Source of the DNA: CAZSHX01 sp964606895
GTDB lineage: Bacteria > Bacteroidota > Ignavibacteria > Kapaibacteriales > UBA2268
Length of the DNA: 64,000 nt
NCBI GenBank assembly: GCA_964606895.1
Contig: CAZSHX010000004.1
Location: forward strand, 32,091 to 96,090
Reading direction: 5' to 3'
Under the pieces are notes generated by a model. That model was not told where the DNA came from. It ran no database searches and saw nothing but the letters and a program-made list of their open reading frames with translations. A program made the position numbers and the translations under genes. Of the stretch, positions 9,874 through 18,692 are shown piece by piece; position 1 is the stretch's first letter, and the number at the start of each line of letters is the position of its first letter.

Positions 9874-10491
9874 TTAATCTATTTTCAGGAATTTACCCTT
9901 TTCTGTGTAGCAGACAGGGCATTTGTCAAATCCAATTTTTGCAACCGTATAGCCACAAACCGGACAGACAAAATATGCGGCTTTGACTTTCATTTTATCA
10001 AGATTCTTAATTGCACCGGCATAGAGTTTGGCATGTTCTGTCTCAGCGGCTTTAGCTCCATTAAAAGCTTTAACTGCATCTTTGTTTTTTTCAATTTTTG
10101 CCTGAGCAATAAAATCAGGATACATTTTGTCTTTTTCGTAAGTTTCTCCTGTCAAAGCATCCTGTAAGTTTTCTTTGGTTGATTTTGGTGCAGGAGTTTT
10201 AATGTCTGCTTTGGGTACGGCACCTAATTTTTTAATAAGAGTAGAGTGAGTAGTTTTATGGATTTCTTCTGCTTTTGCGGCGGCACGGAAAAGGCTGGCT
10301 ACTTGTTTGTAACCTTCTTCATCTGCTTTTTTTGCATAAGCAAGGTACTTCGCATTTGCATTGCTTTCACCATTGAAAGCCGCTTGTAAGTTGTCGAGGG
10401 TCTTGCTTTTGCCTTTAGTCTCTGCGTTGAGGTTGCCCAATGAAAGGATTAGAGCAATTGCTAACACGGTTAAAGAAATTCTTCTTAACAT
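9874..10491 (-). CDS. Exported rubrerythrin-family protein
   Basis: 205 aa. A clear signal peptide (RRISLTVLAIALILSLGNLNA) precedes a ferritin-like four-helix domain. Its di-iron ligands are visible as FNGESNANAKY, KAEEIHKTTH, LTGETYEKDKMY and AAETEHAKLY, that is, Glu and ExxH pairs in two repeats. The C-terminus is a rubredoxin-type knuckle, CPVCGY ... KCPVC, that binds the Fe(Cys)4 site. Rubrerythrins reduce H2O2 in the cytosol of anaerobes. An N-terminal export signal is unusual and implies a periplasmic form needing a periplasmic electron donor. The signal could instead be a membrane anchor. Confidence 0.88.
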   Translation of the reverse strand: MLRRISLTVLAIALILSLGNLNAETKGKSKTLDNLQAAFNGESNANAKYLAYAKKADEEGYKQVASLFRAAAKAEEIHKTTHSTLIKKLGAVPKADIKTPAPKSTKENLQDALTGETYEKDKMYPDFIAQAKIEKNKDAVKAFNGAKAAETEHAKLYAGAIKNLDKMKVKAAYFVCPVCGYTVAKIGFDKCPVCYTEKGKFLKID

Positions 10492-10530
10492 AATATTTTC
10501 TCCAAAAAATTAAAACATAAATCCTGAATG

Positions 10531-10560
10531 CAAATATATAAATATTTATTCAAATACAAA
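10531..10560 (-). promoter_or_regulatory. Bacteroidota-type promoter for the rubrerythrin gene
   Basis: On the minus strand TTTG (10560-10557), an 18-bp spacer and TATATTTG (10538-10531) match the TTTG / TAnnTTTG consensus. Transcription would start about 33 nt before the ATG at 10491. Confidence 0.55.
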
Positions 10561-10581
10561 AGCTTTTGTAAAAATTATGTG

Positions 10582-12864
10582 TTAAAAGGCATGACCCAAA
10601 CCGATATTGATTTGAGTATTTGAAAATGGGGTATATACTTTATTGGGGTCATACACAGGCCATCCTATGTCTATTCTGAATGGTCCGACAGGAGTGTCGT
10701 AACGTACACCGAATCCAACGGCAAGGGCTATGCCCTGAAAATAATCGGCTATTTTATATGAAAATGGATAATTGCCATGTTCATCCACCTGAAGCCATTG
10801 GTATGCATTACCCCAATCTATGAAACCGGTAACTCCCAGCGAAGAAATTATATCTGCGATGGTTCCTCCAACGTAAGTAGGCTTGCCAAAGCTGTAACGA
10901 AACTCTAAGCTTCCTTCAATCAAACCGGCATTGCCCACGAAATCCTTGGCAAATTCTTCTGCCGCTCCTTTTGCAGTGCTACCGCCGGGTTTAGTATATC
11001 TTAATTGTCTGGATTGCCAGCCTCTGATGCTGTTAGCACCCCCTGCAAAAAATTGTCTTTCAAAAGGAACATAAGATTTCGATTTATCCCACCAGTAAAT
11101 ATATCCTTCCCTTTGTTTCAATGCCATAACAAGTTTTTGCTCAAGGCTCCAGAACCACAAATTTGTTAACTGAATTTTAGCATATCGGGCGGCACCTGAG
11201 ATAAAGCCGGTATTTCTGTCAAATGCATAGAATATAGGATTAATTCCATCAATTGTCAGTGACGAGTATCCGCCATTGCTGGGTGAGAAAGGATTGTTTC
11301 TGGTATCACCGATAAAGGAACAACCCAGGATATTGGCTGTAAGCAATGGTTTATTAACAATTATGAAGCTGTCGAGGTTGCTGAAAATTGTCAGAGTTTC
11401 AAAAACTCTGGAAGAATCATCGTGAGTTTTTGCCTTTTTATTCATATCCTCAAGAACATTCCAAAGATTATATGGTTGCTGTCTTTCGAAAAAGAAATCA
11501 ACTGACATCTGATTGAAATAAGTCCACGACGGCAATCTTATCGGAAATTTAACCGGCAAAGAAAAACTGAGAATTTTCAAAGTATTAAAAACTGTTCTGT
11601 AGGATAGCAATATTTGTGTTGAAAAACCGATTTTTGCCACATCCCATGTCCACGCAAGAACCTGCGAATAATTAAGTCCCATCTGATATTCAAGTTCTAA
11701 TTTTTTTGAATTACTCAGAAAAAGATTTACGTCTTCTACAACTAATCTGATAAATGGATTTATCATCTGTGCGGCATGGAAAATGTTCCTGTGAGTATAA
11801 GAATATTCAACACCGATATTCACAGCACTGTTATAAATAGTTTTGTTGCTGAATAGAGCCAAACTGTAGTCCTGCTGTTTCCTGTATTGCGAAAACACCC
11901 TAAAAGTCAAAGTTGAGTCTGAAGGTCTGCCTTTTGTTTGCACGGTGTCAATAACAACCATATCAAAAGTACCAAGAGTCAACAGATTATTGTAAGAAAT
12001 TTCTTCACTTCTTTTGCTGTACCAATCTCCCGGTCTGAGGTCCATTTGGTTGTATTTAAGATTGTAAACAACAAGTCGCTGTCCTTTTGTGCTATCAACA
12101 AAAATGATTTCTCTAACTTTTTGTCTGATTCCGGTTGAAAATTTCACTGTAATGCTGTCTGAATTGCTTAAAGTATCTACGGTTATGATTGGTGTTGAAT
12201 AATTGGCAAAATAATAGCCATTATCCAAAAGCACTCTTCGTATATTATCAACTTCTGTAGCCAGCCTTACTTCATTAAATCCTGATTCTATTTTAACTTT
12301 TCGAACTTTTTCAATTTTTTCTCTAACGTCAGGCGGGATTCCATCAAGTCCGAGAAAATTAATATTGCTTATTTTGTATCGTTCTCTTTCAGTAATCTCA
12401 AATAGCAGGATATTCCCTGTAAAATCCTTATTCGGTTTGAATTTGAAAGTTGCAGTAGCATTATGGTATCCATGCTGATAGTAAAGCATCTGAATTCTTC
12501 TAACGTCTTCTTCGGCTTTCAGCCGGTCGTAGTAACGGATTTCATTCCACATGCCTCTGACGGCTGAACCGAGCGTTTGCTTGAATAAAGGGGGAGATGC
12601 CCTGTTGATGGTCGTCTGCTTATAGTAATATTGCAATATCTGATGGGGATAGCTTCTGTTGGTAGATTTTGATTCCAGAATTGACAGCAGTTGGTCTTCG
12701 GTGAAAAATTTTGCTCCCGAAAACTGGATTTCGTTTATTTCATACATATCCTTCTCGGCAGTTGAAGGAACAAACCTCTGGCGAGGCACATCCTGAGAAA
12801 ACAAATTAAACTGACTTAACAATAAAATTGAAATGTACAAAATAATATGTTTTCGGTTAATCAT
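10582..12864 (-). CDS. Omp85-family outer-membrane protein (BamA/TamA-like)
   Basis: 760 aa. A signal peptide (IILYISILLLSQFNLFSQ) is followed by POTRA-like repeats (about residues 40-350). These include YEINEIQFSGAKFFTEDQLL and RYKISNINFLGLDGIPP, the typical beta-alpha-alpha-beta-beta starts. The C-terminal half is a 16-strand-type barrel of the bacterial surface antigen family. Its L6 motif is visible as FFAGGANSIRGWQSRQL, and the chain ends on Phe (INIGLGHAF), as expected for a barrel substrate of BAM. Known members insert or translocate outer-membrane proteins. Whether this one is the main BamA or a TamA-like or lipid-handling paralogue cannot be decided here. It is about 90 bp from the DUF2795 gene, with a terminator between. 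Confidence 0.85.
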   Translation of the reverse strand: MINRKHIILYISILLLSQFNLFSQDVPRQRFVPSTAEKDMYEINEIQFSGAKFFTEDQLLSILESKSTNRSYPHQILQYYYKQTTINRASPPLFKQTLGSAVRGMWNEIRYYDRLKAEEDVRRIQMLYYQHGYHNATATFKFKPNKDFTGNILLFEITERERYKISNINFLGLDGIPPDVREKIEKVRKVKIESGFNEVRLATEVDNIRRVLLDNGYYFANYSTPIITVDTLSNSDSITVKFSTGIRQKVREIIFVDSTKGQRLVVYNLKYNQMDLRPGDWYSKRSEEISYNNLLTLGTFDMVVIDTVQTKGRPSDSTLTFRVFSQYRKQQDYSLALFSNKTIYNSAVNIGVEYSYTHRNIFHAAQMINPFIRLVVEDVNLFLSNSKKLELEYQMGLNYSQVLAWTWDVAKIGFSTQILLSYRTVFNTLKILSFSLPVKFPIRLPSWTYFNQMSVDFFFERQQPYNLWNVLEDMNKKAKTHDDSSRVFETLTIFSNLDSFIIVNKPLLTANILGCSFIGDTRNNPFSPSNGGYSSLTIDGINPIFYAFDRNTGFISGAARYAKIQLTNLWFWSLEQKLVMALKQREGYIYWWDKSKSYVPFERQFFAGGANSIRGWQSRQLRYTKPGGSTAKGAAEEFAKDFVGNAGLIEGSLEFRYSFGKPTYVGGTIADIISSLGVTGFIDWGNAYQWLQVDEHGNYPFSYKIADYFQGIALAVGFGVRYDTPVGPFRIDIGWPVYDPNKVYTPFSNTQINIGLGHAF

Positions 12865-12902
12865 TTGATACTGTAAGGCGGTTTGACCGTATTGAAAATA
12901 AA

Positions 12903-12933
12903 AGTCCCGTAAGAGTAACTAACTAACGGGACT
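12903..12933 (-). terminator. Rho-independent terminator after the DUF2795 gene
   Basis: agtcccgt (12903-12910) pairs with acgggact (12926-12933). On the minus strand the hairpin is followed by TTTTATTTT. It lies about 20 bp past the DUF2795 stop, isolating it from the Omp85 gene. Confidence 0.75.
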
Positions 12934-12951
12934 GAATAAATAGAAACAAGT

Positions 12952-13191
12952 TTAGCAGTATTGCTCTTCTTCGTCATCATTATAAAAGTATTCGTCACCA
13001 GCCAAATCTTCATACTCGGGCCAAAGGTCTTCGATACCTTCAATTAATTCGTCGGTTTCGTCAAGTTCGTTAATGTTGTCAATCACCTGCTGGGGTGTGC
13101 CTGAGCGGTTAACAAAATCAACTAACTCTTCCTTGGTAGCTGGCCATGGAGCATCTTCGAGATAAGCGGCTAATTCCGGTGTCCAAAACAT
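12952..13191 (-). CDS. DUF2795 domain protein
   Basis: 79 aa, highly acidic. The N-terminal half, with LAAYLEDAPWPATKEELVDF, fits DUF2795 (consensus of Leu-rich helix, P-A-T-K-x-E-L). The second half is a Glu/Asp-rich tail ending in EEEQYC. The family is small, cytosolic and of unknown function. The gene is monocistronic, with its own candidate promoter and terminator. Confidence 0.75.
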   Translation of the reverse strand: MFWTPELAAYLEDAPWPATKEELVDFVNRSGTPQQVIDNINELDETDELIEGIEDLWPEYEDLAGDEYFYNDDEEEQYC

Positions 13192-13264
13192 ATTTTAAAA
13201 CCTTTCTATGTTAATCAAATTCTATATTATAAATACTTTTCAAATTTTCGCAAGTGCTTTTCGG

Positions 13265-13296
13265 CAAAAATATATATTAGCGACTAAGAAAGCAAG
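13265..13296 (-). promoter_or_regulatory. Promoter candidate for the DUF2795 gene
   Basis: Minus-strand TATTTTTG (13272-13265) fits TAnnTTTG, with CTTG (13296-13293) 20 bp upstream. The predicted leader is about 65-70 nt. Same layout as the promoter proposed before the activase gene. Confidence 0.4.
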
Positions 13297-13383
13297 TATA
13301 AATTTAAAAATGTATAAAAAATCCAAAACAAATTTATAATTAGACACTACGTCTATCATCTTTTTTTATTACGGTATTACGAA

Positions 13384-13698
13384 ATGTCTTGGTTTTTCCT
13401 GTTAATTGCGGCTGTTTTCGAAATTTCATGGGCAATTGGATTAAAATACAGCCAGGGTCTGACAAAGCTCCCAAGTTCTGCATTCACTGTTATCACCATG
13501 CTGGCAAGTTTTTTTTTCCTGGCTTTAGCAGTCAAACAGCTACCCATTGGTACTGCTTATGCCGTATGGACAGGGATTGGCTCTTTCGGAACAGTAATTT
13601 TGGGTATGGTATTATTTGGTGAGCCTGTGACTTTCAGCCGTATATTTTTTCTTGCTTTAATTATTACCGGAATTGTTGGACTCAGAGTTACTCATTGA
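13384..13698 (+). CDS. sugE: SMR-family transporter, Gdx/SugE subtype (guanidinium exporter)
   Basis: 104 aa, four transmembrane helices. The start MSWFFLLIAAVFEISWAIGL carries the essential membrane-embedded Glu (FE) and the W-A-x-G-L-K-Y pattern typical of SugE/Gdx rather than EmrE. The loop LPIGTAYAVWTGIGSFG is the conserved SMR signature. Family members work as dual-topology dimers exchanging guanidinium for protons. Length matches the family (about 105 aa). There is no second SMR gene nearby, so a homodimer is expected. I looked for a guanidine riboswitch upstream and did not find a convincing one. Confidence 0.9.
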   Translation: MSWFFLLIAAVFEISWAIGLKYSQGLTKLPSSAFTVITMLASFFFLALAVKQLPIGTAYAVWTGIGSFGTVILGMVLFGEPVTFSRIFFLALIITGIVGLRVTH

Positions 13699-13825
13699 AG
13701 TACCTTGAAAAACAAATTATTGTCTAATCGTCTTTCCTTTTGTAATTTTGAAGTTTATACATTTGCTTATTTTATAAAAGTTTGCTGAAAATTTGCGAAC
13801 TCTAACTTATTTTTGAAACAGGACT

Positions 13826-15628
13826 ATGGAACAATTTAGAAATTTTTGCATTATTGCACATATAGACCACGGGAAATCAACTCTCGCCGATAGAATGCTT
13901 GAACTGACGGGAAGAGTTACCGAGAGAGAAATGACAATGAATCAAATTCTCGACGATAATCCTTTGGAACAGGAACGCGGCATCACTATTAAACTTCATG
14001 CCATCCAAATGGATTATACAGCCAGGAACGGCGAAAACTATACTCTCAATTTGATTGATACTCCCGGGCATGTTGATTTCACTTATGAAGTGTCACGTTC
14101 TCTTGCCGCATGCGAAGGTGCAATTCTTGTTGTTGATGCTACTCAGGGAGTGGAAGCCCAAACAATCAGCAATCTTTATCTTGCTCTTGATGCGAACATT
14201 GAGATTATTCCTGTTATCAACAAAATTGATTTGCCAAGTGCTCAAACAACTGTTGACGGTGTTACCCAGCAGATTATGGACCTCATCGGCTGTAAAAAAG
14301 AAGAGATTGTTTATTGTTCTGCCAAGCAGGGTATCGGCATTCAGGATATCCTTGAAAGAATTGTCGAAAAAGTTCCTCCTCCTGCCGGCGACCCTGAAGC
14401 CCCTTTAAGAGCTTTGATTTATGATTCTATTTTCGATTCTTACCGAGGTGTAATTGTCAACGTAAGAGTTCTTGACGGAGTATTAAAGGAAAAAGATAAA
14501 ATTCTTTTCATGGCTCACGGCATGACTTACGACGTTGAGGAAGTTGGCGTTCTGTATATGAAACGTCAGCGTACAGGGGAACTTTCTGCCGGAAATGTTG
14601 GTTACTTTACTGCGAATATACGTAGTCTGCAGGATACTAAAGTCGGCGATACTGTTACTACTTTCCACAGACCTTGCGAAACTGCAATCGGAGGTTTTAA
14701 AATCGTTAAGCCAATGGTTTTCAGTGGTATCTATCCTGCAAATGCAGATGATTTTGAGCAACTTCGCGAATCTTTGGCAAAACTTCTACTTAACGATTCG
14801 GCAATCACCTACGAGCCTGAATCTTCTACTGCTCTTGGTTTCGGATTTCGTTGCGGATACCTTGGATTGCTCCACATGGAAATCGTTCAGGAAAGGCTCG
14901 AAAGAGAATTTAACCAGAATATTGTCACCACCGTTCCTAACGTTCGGTATAAAATTGTAAAAACAAACGGTGATGAGTTTTTCATCGAGAATCCTGCTCA
15001 GTTGCCGCCAACTGTTCAGGTGAGCGAGATTCAGGAACCTTTTATCAAAGCTCAGATTATAGCTCCCACTGAATACATCGGTGTAATTATGAAACTATGT
15101 CTTGACCGAAGGGGAATTGTAAAGAACACAATGTATCTTTCAGCCGAAAGAGTGGATTTGTGTTATGAATTGCCGCTCTCAGAAGTTATTTTCGATTTTT
15201 ATGATAAACTGAAATCCGCCACACGAGGCTATGCTTCGCTTGATTATGAAATTATTGAATATCGTGCCGAAGACCTTGAGAAACTTGATATTTTAATCAA
15301 CGGCGAACCCGTAGATGCCCTTTCTTCAATCGTCCATAAATCGAAATCATTCCATTGGGGTCAGAAACTTTGCTCAAAGCTGAAAGAACTTATCCCGCGT
15401 CAAATGTTTGAAGTTGCAATCCAAGCCGCTATCGGTGCACGAATTGTATCCAGAACCAATGTTCAGGCTATGAGGAAAAACGTGCTTGCCAAATGCTATG
15501 GCGGTGATATTTCCAGAAAGAGAAAACTTCTTGAAAAACAAAAAGAGGGCAAAAAGCGAATGAAACAGGTTGGCAGAGTTGAGATTCCTCAGGAAGCATT
15601 CCTTGCAGTTCTATCAATTGATGATTAA
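13826..15628 (+). CDS. lepA: Elongation factor 4 (LepA) GTPase
   Basis: 600 aa, the usual LepA length. The GTPase starts at MEQFRNFCIIAHIDHGKST (P loop AHIDHGKST), with DTPGHVDF (G3) and NKIDLP (G4). It is followed by domain II, EF-G-like domains III and V, and the LepA-specific C-terminal domain (ARIVSRTNVQAMRKNVLAKC, GGDISRKRKLLEKQKEGK). LepA acts on ribosomes and affects initiation and elongation under stress. A TACATTTG box (13758-13765) may be its -7 element. The last 4 bp overlap the convergent gene at 15625-16227. Confidence 0.97.
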   Translation: MEQFRNFCIIAHIDHGKSTLADRMLELTGRVTEREMTMNQILDDNPLEQERGITIKLHAIQMDYTARNGENYTLNLIDTPGHVDFTYEVSRSLAACEGAILVVDATQGVEAQTISNLYLALDANIEIIPVINKIDLPSAQTTVDGVTQQIMDLIGCKKEEIVYCSAKQGIGIQDILERIVEKVPPPAGDPEAPLRALIYDSIFDSYRGVIVNVRVLDGVLKEKDKILFMAHGMTYDVEEVGVLYMKRQRTGELSAGNVGYFTANIRSLQDTKVGDTVTTFHRPCETAIGGFKIVKPMVFSGIYPANADDFEQLRESLAKLLLNDSAITYEPESSTALGFGFRCGYLGLLHMEIVQERLEREFNQNIVTTVPNVRYKIVKTNGDEFFIENPAQLPPTVQVSEIQEPFIKAQIIAPTEYIGVIMKLCLDRRGIVKNTMYLSAERVDLCYELPLSEVIFDFYDKLKSATRGYASLDYEIIEYRAEDLEKLDILINGEPVDALSSIVHKSKSFHWGQKLCSKLKELIPRQMFEVAIQAAIGARIVSRTNVQAMRKNVLAKCYGGDISRKRKLLEKQKEGKKRMKQVGRVEIPQEAFLAVLSIDD

Positions 15629-16227
15629 TGTGACCTTACGGTAAACAGCAAAACAACAACCAATGCCGCTGTCGAGATTACAATGAACGGCTCGGCAAGC
15701 TGGCGAAAGAATGATTTCGGCGGAACTGGAACCGGAGAATTCGCAAAATCATGCTGTGCACTTTGCACAAAAGGTAAATCATTAACAGAAATTTTGTCTT
15801 TCAAAGAGGAAGAATATTCCGGCAATGGAATAATTTTTCCGTCTTTGGTTGTTAATATTCCCGAAATGCTTACGTTTATTATTCTTATAAGCGTATCATT
15901 ATCGTCAGGATAAATCTCGTAAGCCACTCCGCAATCCTTAATTGCAATTTCCATAAAAGGTAAGCCCGAATCTTTAATCTTCAGTCCTGCTTTTCTGTTT
16001 TCGGCTGACTTAGAGATTTCTTCACGGACAAGCCAAGCGGCAGGATGCCTGTTAAATTCAATCCTGAATGTGTCGTTATCCGATTGCCTGGCACTTCCAA
16101 TAATTAGGTTGGAAGCCGATTTGACCAGCGAGTCAATTAAATCATAATTGCTTTTTGGAATTGCAACAGCGAAAATCCATGAGCAGAAAAAAACAAATCC
16201 GGAAAATATGAATCTTCTTTTAGTCAT
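15625..16227 (-). CDS. Hypothetical secreted or membrane-anchored protein
   Basis: 200 aa. An N-terminal signal sequence (FIFSGFVFFCSWIFAVAIP) and a C-terminal transmembrane helix (PFIVISTAALVVVLLFTV) flank a periplasmic domain of about 150 residues. The middle contains RIEFNRHPAAWLVREEISKS and GLPFMEIAIKDCGVAYEIYP, which I do not recognise. With a cytosolic tail of only a few residues (RSH), it is probably anchored with the domain outside. It overlaps lepA by 4 bp at the 3' end (convergent) and lies 12 bp downstream of the gene at 16240-16731, so those two are likely one operon. Confidence 0.7.
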   Translation of the reverse strand: MTKRRFIFSGFVFFCSWIFAVAIPKSNYDLIDSLVKSASNLIIGSARQSDNDTFRIEFNRHPAAWLVREEISKSAENRKAGLKIKDSGLPFMEIAIKDCGVAYEIYPDDNDTLIRIINVSISGILTTKDGKIIPLPEYSSSLKDKISVNDLPFVQSAQHDFANSPVPVPPKSFFRQLAEPFIVISTAALVVVLLFTVRSH

Positions 16228-16239
16228 TTAACAGCATCT

Positions 16240-16731
16240 TTACTTGTTTAATGCTCTTTTTAAAATCACAATTGATGTCAGGAGTTCATTTTCATTCAGG
16301 TAGCTTGTCGGTCTGATGCGGATAATTCTTCTTCTGCCGGCAACTCTTAGTTTGATAAGTCTGAAGGAACTTTTTACATTTATTATTCTTTCCCTTCCCA
16401 AAGCTATCCTTTGGATTTCATGCAGTCCATATTTTTTTTCTTTGAAACGGGATTTGAAAATAATGAAATCCTTGCCAACGATAATTGATGCTTTTTTATA
16501 ATAATCCACCATTAAGCTGATACCCGTAACCACTATAAACAGTGCCAGCAGAATAACCACAGGGTCTTTGAAAGTAATCGTCAGTGTTCCTTCGTCAATC
16601 GAACCTTTCAGGAAACTATAGAGCAAAAAGGCTATAAAGTAAGCGACGATGAACTGCCAGTAAAAATCAAGCCTGCGAAAAAACTCTTCATGCCTTGGCT
16701 TGGTTTCGGTTTTTGAATGTGGTGCTTGCAT
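16240..16731 (-). CDS. Hypothetical two-helix membrane protein with PH-like domain
   Basis: 163 aa. Two hydrophobic helices (FIVAYFIAFLLYSFL and DPVVILLALFIVVTGISLMV, about residues 30-75) precede a soluble beta-rich part. In that part GKDFIIFKSRFKEKKYGLHE and RIIRIRPTSYL resemble bacterial PH-like (bPH2) domains. The fold assignment is weak and from pattern only. It is upstream of, and probably cotranscribed with, the gene at 15625-16227, with murG 94 bp further upstream. Confidence 0.65.
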   Translation of the reverse strand: MQAPHSKTETKPRHEEFFRRLDFYWQFIVAYFIAFLLYSFLKGSIDEGTLTITFKDPVVILLALFIVVTGISLMVDYYKKASIIVGKDFIIFKSRFKEKKYGLHEIQRIALGRERIINVKSSFRLIKLRVAGRRRIIRIRPTSYLNENELLTSIVILKRALNK

Positions 16732-16825
16732 AATCTTTTCGGGTTAATCAGAAAAATCATTAATAATTAATTCGATTTCTAAAACTCAAATTTAATAAAA
16801 ATAATATCATTTATTCAAAATAAAT

Positions 16826-17926
16826 TTACAAAAGCCATTTTAATATTTCCATAGCAGTTTCCATTGCCGCATTTGGTTTCCCGAGTTCTTTTGCTGAACT
16901 GCCTATCAGAGCAAGTTCCGCTGTATCAAACAGGTATTCGTTAAGCAAGTCGGGGAGCACTTCTTCAATCTCTGAATCGGCTACCATTATTGAAGCTCCT
17001 TTTTCCTGAAGCAGTAAAGCGTTGTGTTCCTGATGATTATTTGCCGCATTCGGAAATGGAACAAGTATTGAAGGTTTGCCCGTAACGCAAAGCTCTGCGA
17101 TTGTCGTTGCACCGGAACGGGCAACAACCAAATCCGCAACAGAATAAGCCCCTGCCATATCATCAATAAAAGTCAATGCCTTTACATTTTCCGGCAAATT
17201 CTCCGGAATTTCAAAGTTTTTGCCGGCTTGCCAAAGGAACTGAACTTTTCCGGAATCCATTCCGGCATAAGTTGTTTGCACAGCTTTATTTATAGAGCGG
17301 GCTCCAAGACTTCCACCAAAAACGAGTACTGTTCTTTTGCCGGGACTGAGTCCGAATTTTTTGAGAGAATTGGCTTTTGATACAGGATTTAAAATATCCT
17401 GCCTGACAGGATTACCAACAAATCTCAATCTGTTCTGCAAAGGATGGGGGAAGTATTCGTTGCTGTCCTCGAATGCGGTAAAAATCACTTCGGCTTTTGA
17501 AGATAGCATCCGAATGGTTTTCCCGGGGATTACGTTGGATTCCATCAGGAACAGCGGCACGCCTGCTTTGGCGGCGGCATTTCCAGCAGGATAGCTTATA
17601 TATGCTCCGGCACAAATTACTCCATCCGGTTTGAATTTTTTAATGATGGAACGGCAAATAGCAGTTGACCGCATTATTTTAATTGGCAAAAGCATTGTTT
17701 TCAGCGACAAAATGCCTCCAAAACCTGAAATCGGCAAATTATGAAGTTTATAGCCGAGATCGGGAACAACTCTGCCTTCGATTCTGTTCGAATTTCCAAC
17801 AAATTCGGCTTCATATTCGCCGTTTGTTAATTTCGATATTTGCTCCAAAACTGCAAGAGCAGGAAACAAATGCCCTCCGGTTCCTCCTGCGGCCACCAAA
17901 AGCCTGACTTTTCTGTTAATTACCAT
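16826..17926 (-). CDS. murG: UDP-GlcNAc:lipid II precursor N-acetylglucosaminyltransferase MurG
   Basis: 366 aa, typical length. The N-terminal Rossmann domain carries the signature AAGGTGGHLFPALAV (glycine-rich loop 1). The C-terminal donor domain has VFGGSLGARSINKAV, VVARSGATTIAELC (UDP-GlcNAc binding) and PSILVPFPNAANNHQ. MurG converts lipid I to lipid II on the inner face of the cytoplasmic membrane. It is usually inside the dcw cluster, but here it stands apart from other cell-wall genes. Minus-strand neighbours follow it at 94 bp. Confidence 0.96.
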   Translation of the reverse strand: MVINRKVRLLVAAGGTGGHLFPALAVLEQISKLTNGEYEAEFVGNSNRIEGRVVPDLGYKLHNLPISGFGGILSLKTMLLPIKIMRSTAICRSIIKKFKPDGVICAGAYISYPAGNAAAKAGVPLFLMESNVIPGKTIRMLSSKAEVIFTAFEDSNEYFPHPLQNRLRFVGNPVRQDILNPVSKANSLKKFGLSPGKRTVLVFGGSLGARSINKAVQTTYAGMDSGKVQFLWQAGKNFEIPENLPENVKALTFIDDMAGAYSVADLVVARSGATTIAELCVTGKPSILVPFPNAANNHQEHNALLLQEKGASIMVADSEIEEVLPDLLNEYLFDTAELALIGSSAKELGKPNAAMETAMEILKWLL

Positions 17927-18058
17927 ACTTTGTACCTGAAAATCTAATTATTTTAAAAGATTCTAAACTCCAATTTGCAAGTTAACAAAATCCTGTCATA
18001 AATTGTAACTTTGATAAATATTTTTTGATTTTCCGGAATGAATCTTTCTTTTAGTATT

Positions 18059-18685
18059 TCAAACCCTTACTTTGTAAATGAAATTCAGCATCAGTAAATT
18101 TGGGGTATAGTCAAGATTGCTTCCGCCCAAAAGTGGTAATCCCGTTAAAAGTCTTCGGCTAATTGACACGGAATAATTATCATCTATCGTATAGTAAAAA
18201 CTACAGCCAATATCCATTGAATTGTATTTATCGTTTGAGCTGAACAGCATCCAGCCAAAATGCAATGAAAATCTGAATGGAGTATTCACTTTCCCCAAAT
18301 AGAATTTGAGGACTGTAGAAATTCCCCATTGTCCATAATATTTATTTGTATATTTTATATAATTATTGTAAGCTTCGTCATCACTCTTTTTCTCAGATAC
18401 CCAATAATGCCCGATAACCTCCAAAGCAAATTTATGAGATTTTGTGAAAGGTAATTCCAAACCATAATTTAATGCAGGACCAACAGAAAAGAGTGACTCC
18501 CAATGATCATAAGAACTACCTGTTGTCATCCCCAAACCTGTGATTGCAATTATATCCACACCACTCTTAACCCCAAGAACCGTATCTCTTTGTGTTGCCG
18601 TTGTACTGTCTTTCTCTATTGCAGAACAGCAGAAAGAAGAAAGCAGGAAGATAAGTATTAGGAATATTACTTTGCTTTTTTTCAC
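18059..18685 (-). CDS. Secreted beta-barrel-like protein, tandem paralogue 3
   Basis: 208 aa from a GTG at 18685. AGGAAAAA precedes it, and the encoded KKSKVIFLILIFLLSSFCC matches the signal peptide of the next paralogue. An ATG at 18739 in the same frame would instead overlap the upstream gene and add unrelated residues. After EKDSTTATQRDTV the sequence is rich in alternating aromatic/hydrophobic strands (GLELPFTKSHKFALEV, FRFSLHFGWMLFSS) and ends in NLLMLNFIYKVRV. This fits a small outer-membrane barrel. No family recognised. It follows the paralogue at 18693-19388 after 7 bp. Confidence 0.7.
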   Translation of the reverse strand: MKKSKVIFLILIFLLSSFCCSAIEKDSTTATQRDTVLGVKSGVDIIAITGLGMTTGSSYDHWESLFSVGPALNYGLELPFTKSHKFALEVIGHYWVSEKKSDDEAYNNYIKYTNKYYGQWGISTVLKFYLGKVNTPFRFSLHFGWMLFSSNDKYNSMDIGCSFYYTIDDNYSVSISRRLLTGLPLLGGSNLDYTPNLLMLNFIYKVRV

Positions 18686-18692
18686 TTTTTCC

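Noticed and set aside
12861..13043. 60-aa minus-strand frame overlapping the DUF2795 gene
   Set aside because: It runs across the terminator and overlaps the clear DUF2795 gene in another frame.
13200..13383. Guanidine riboswitch before the SugE/Gdx gene
   Set aside because: Only a 5-bp hairpin (tagac-actac-gtcta) is present. The ACGR-loop hairpins of mini-ykkC or the ykkC core are not seen.
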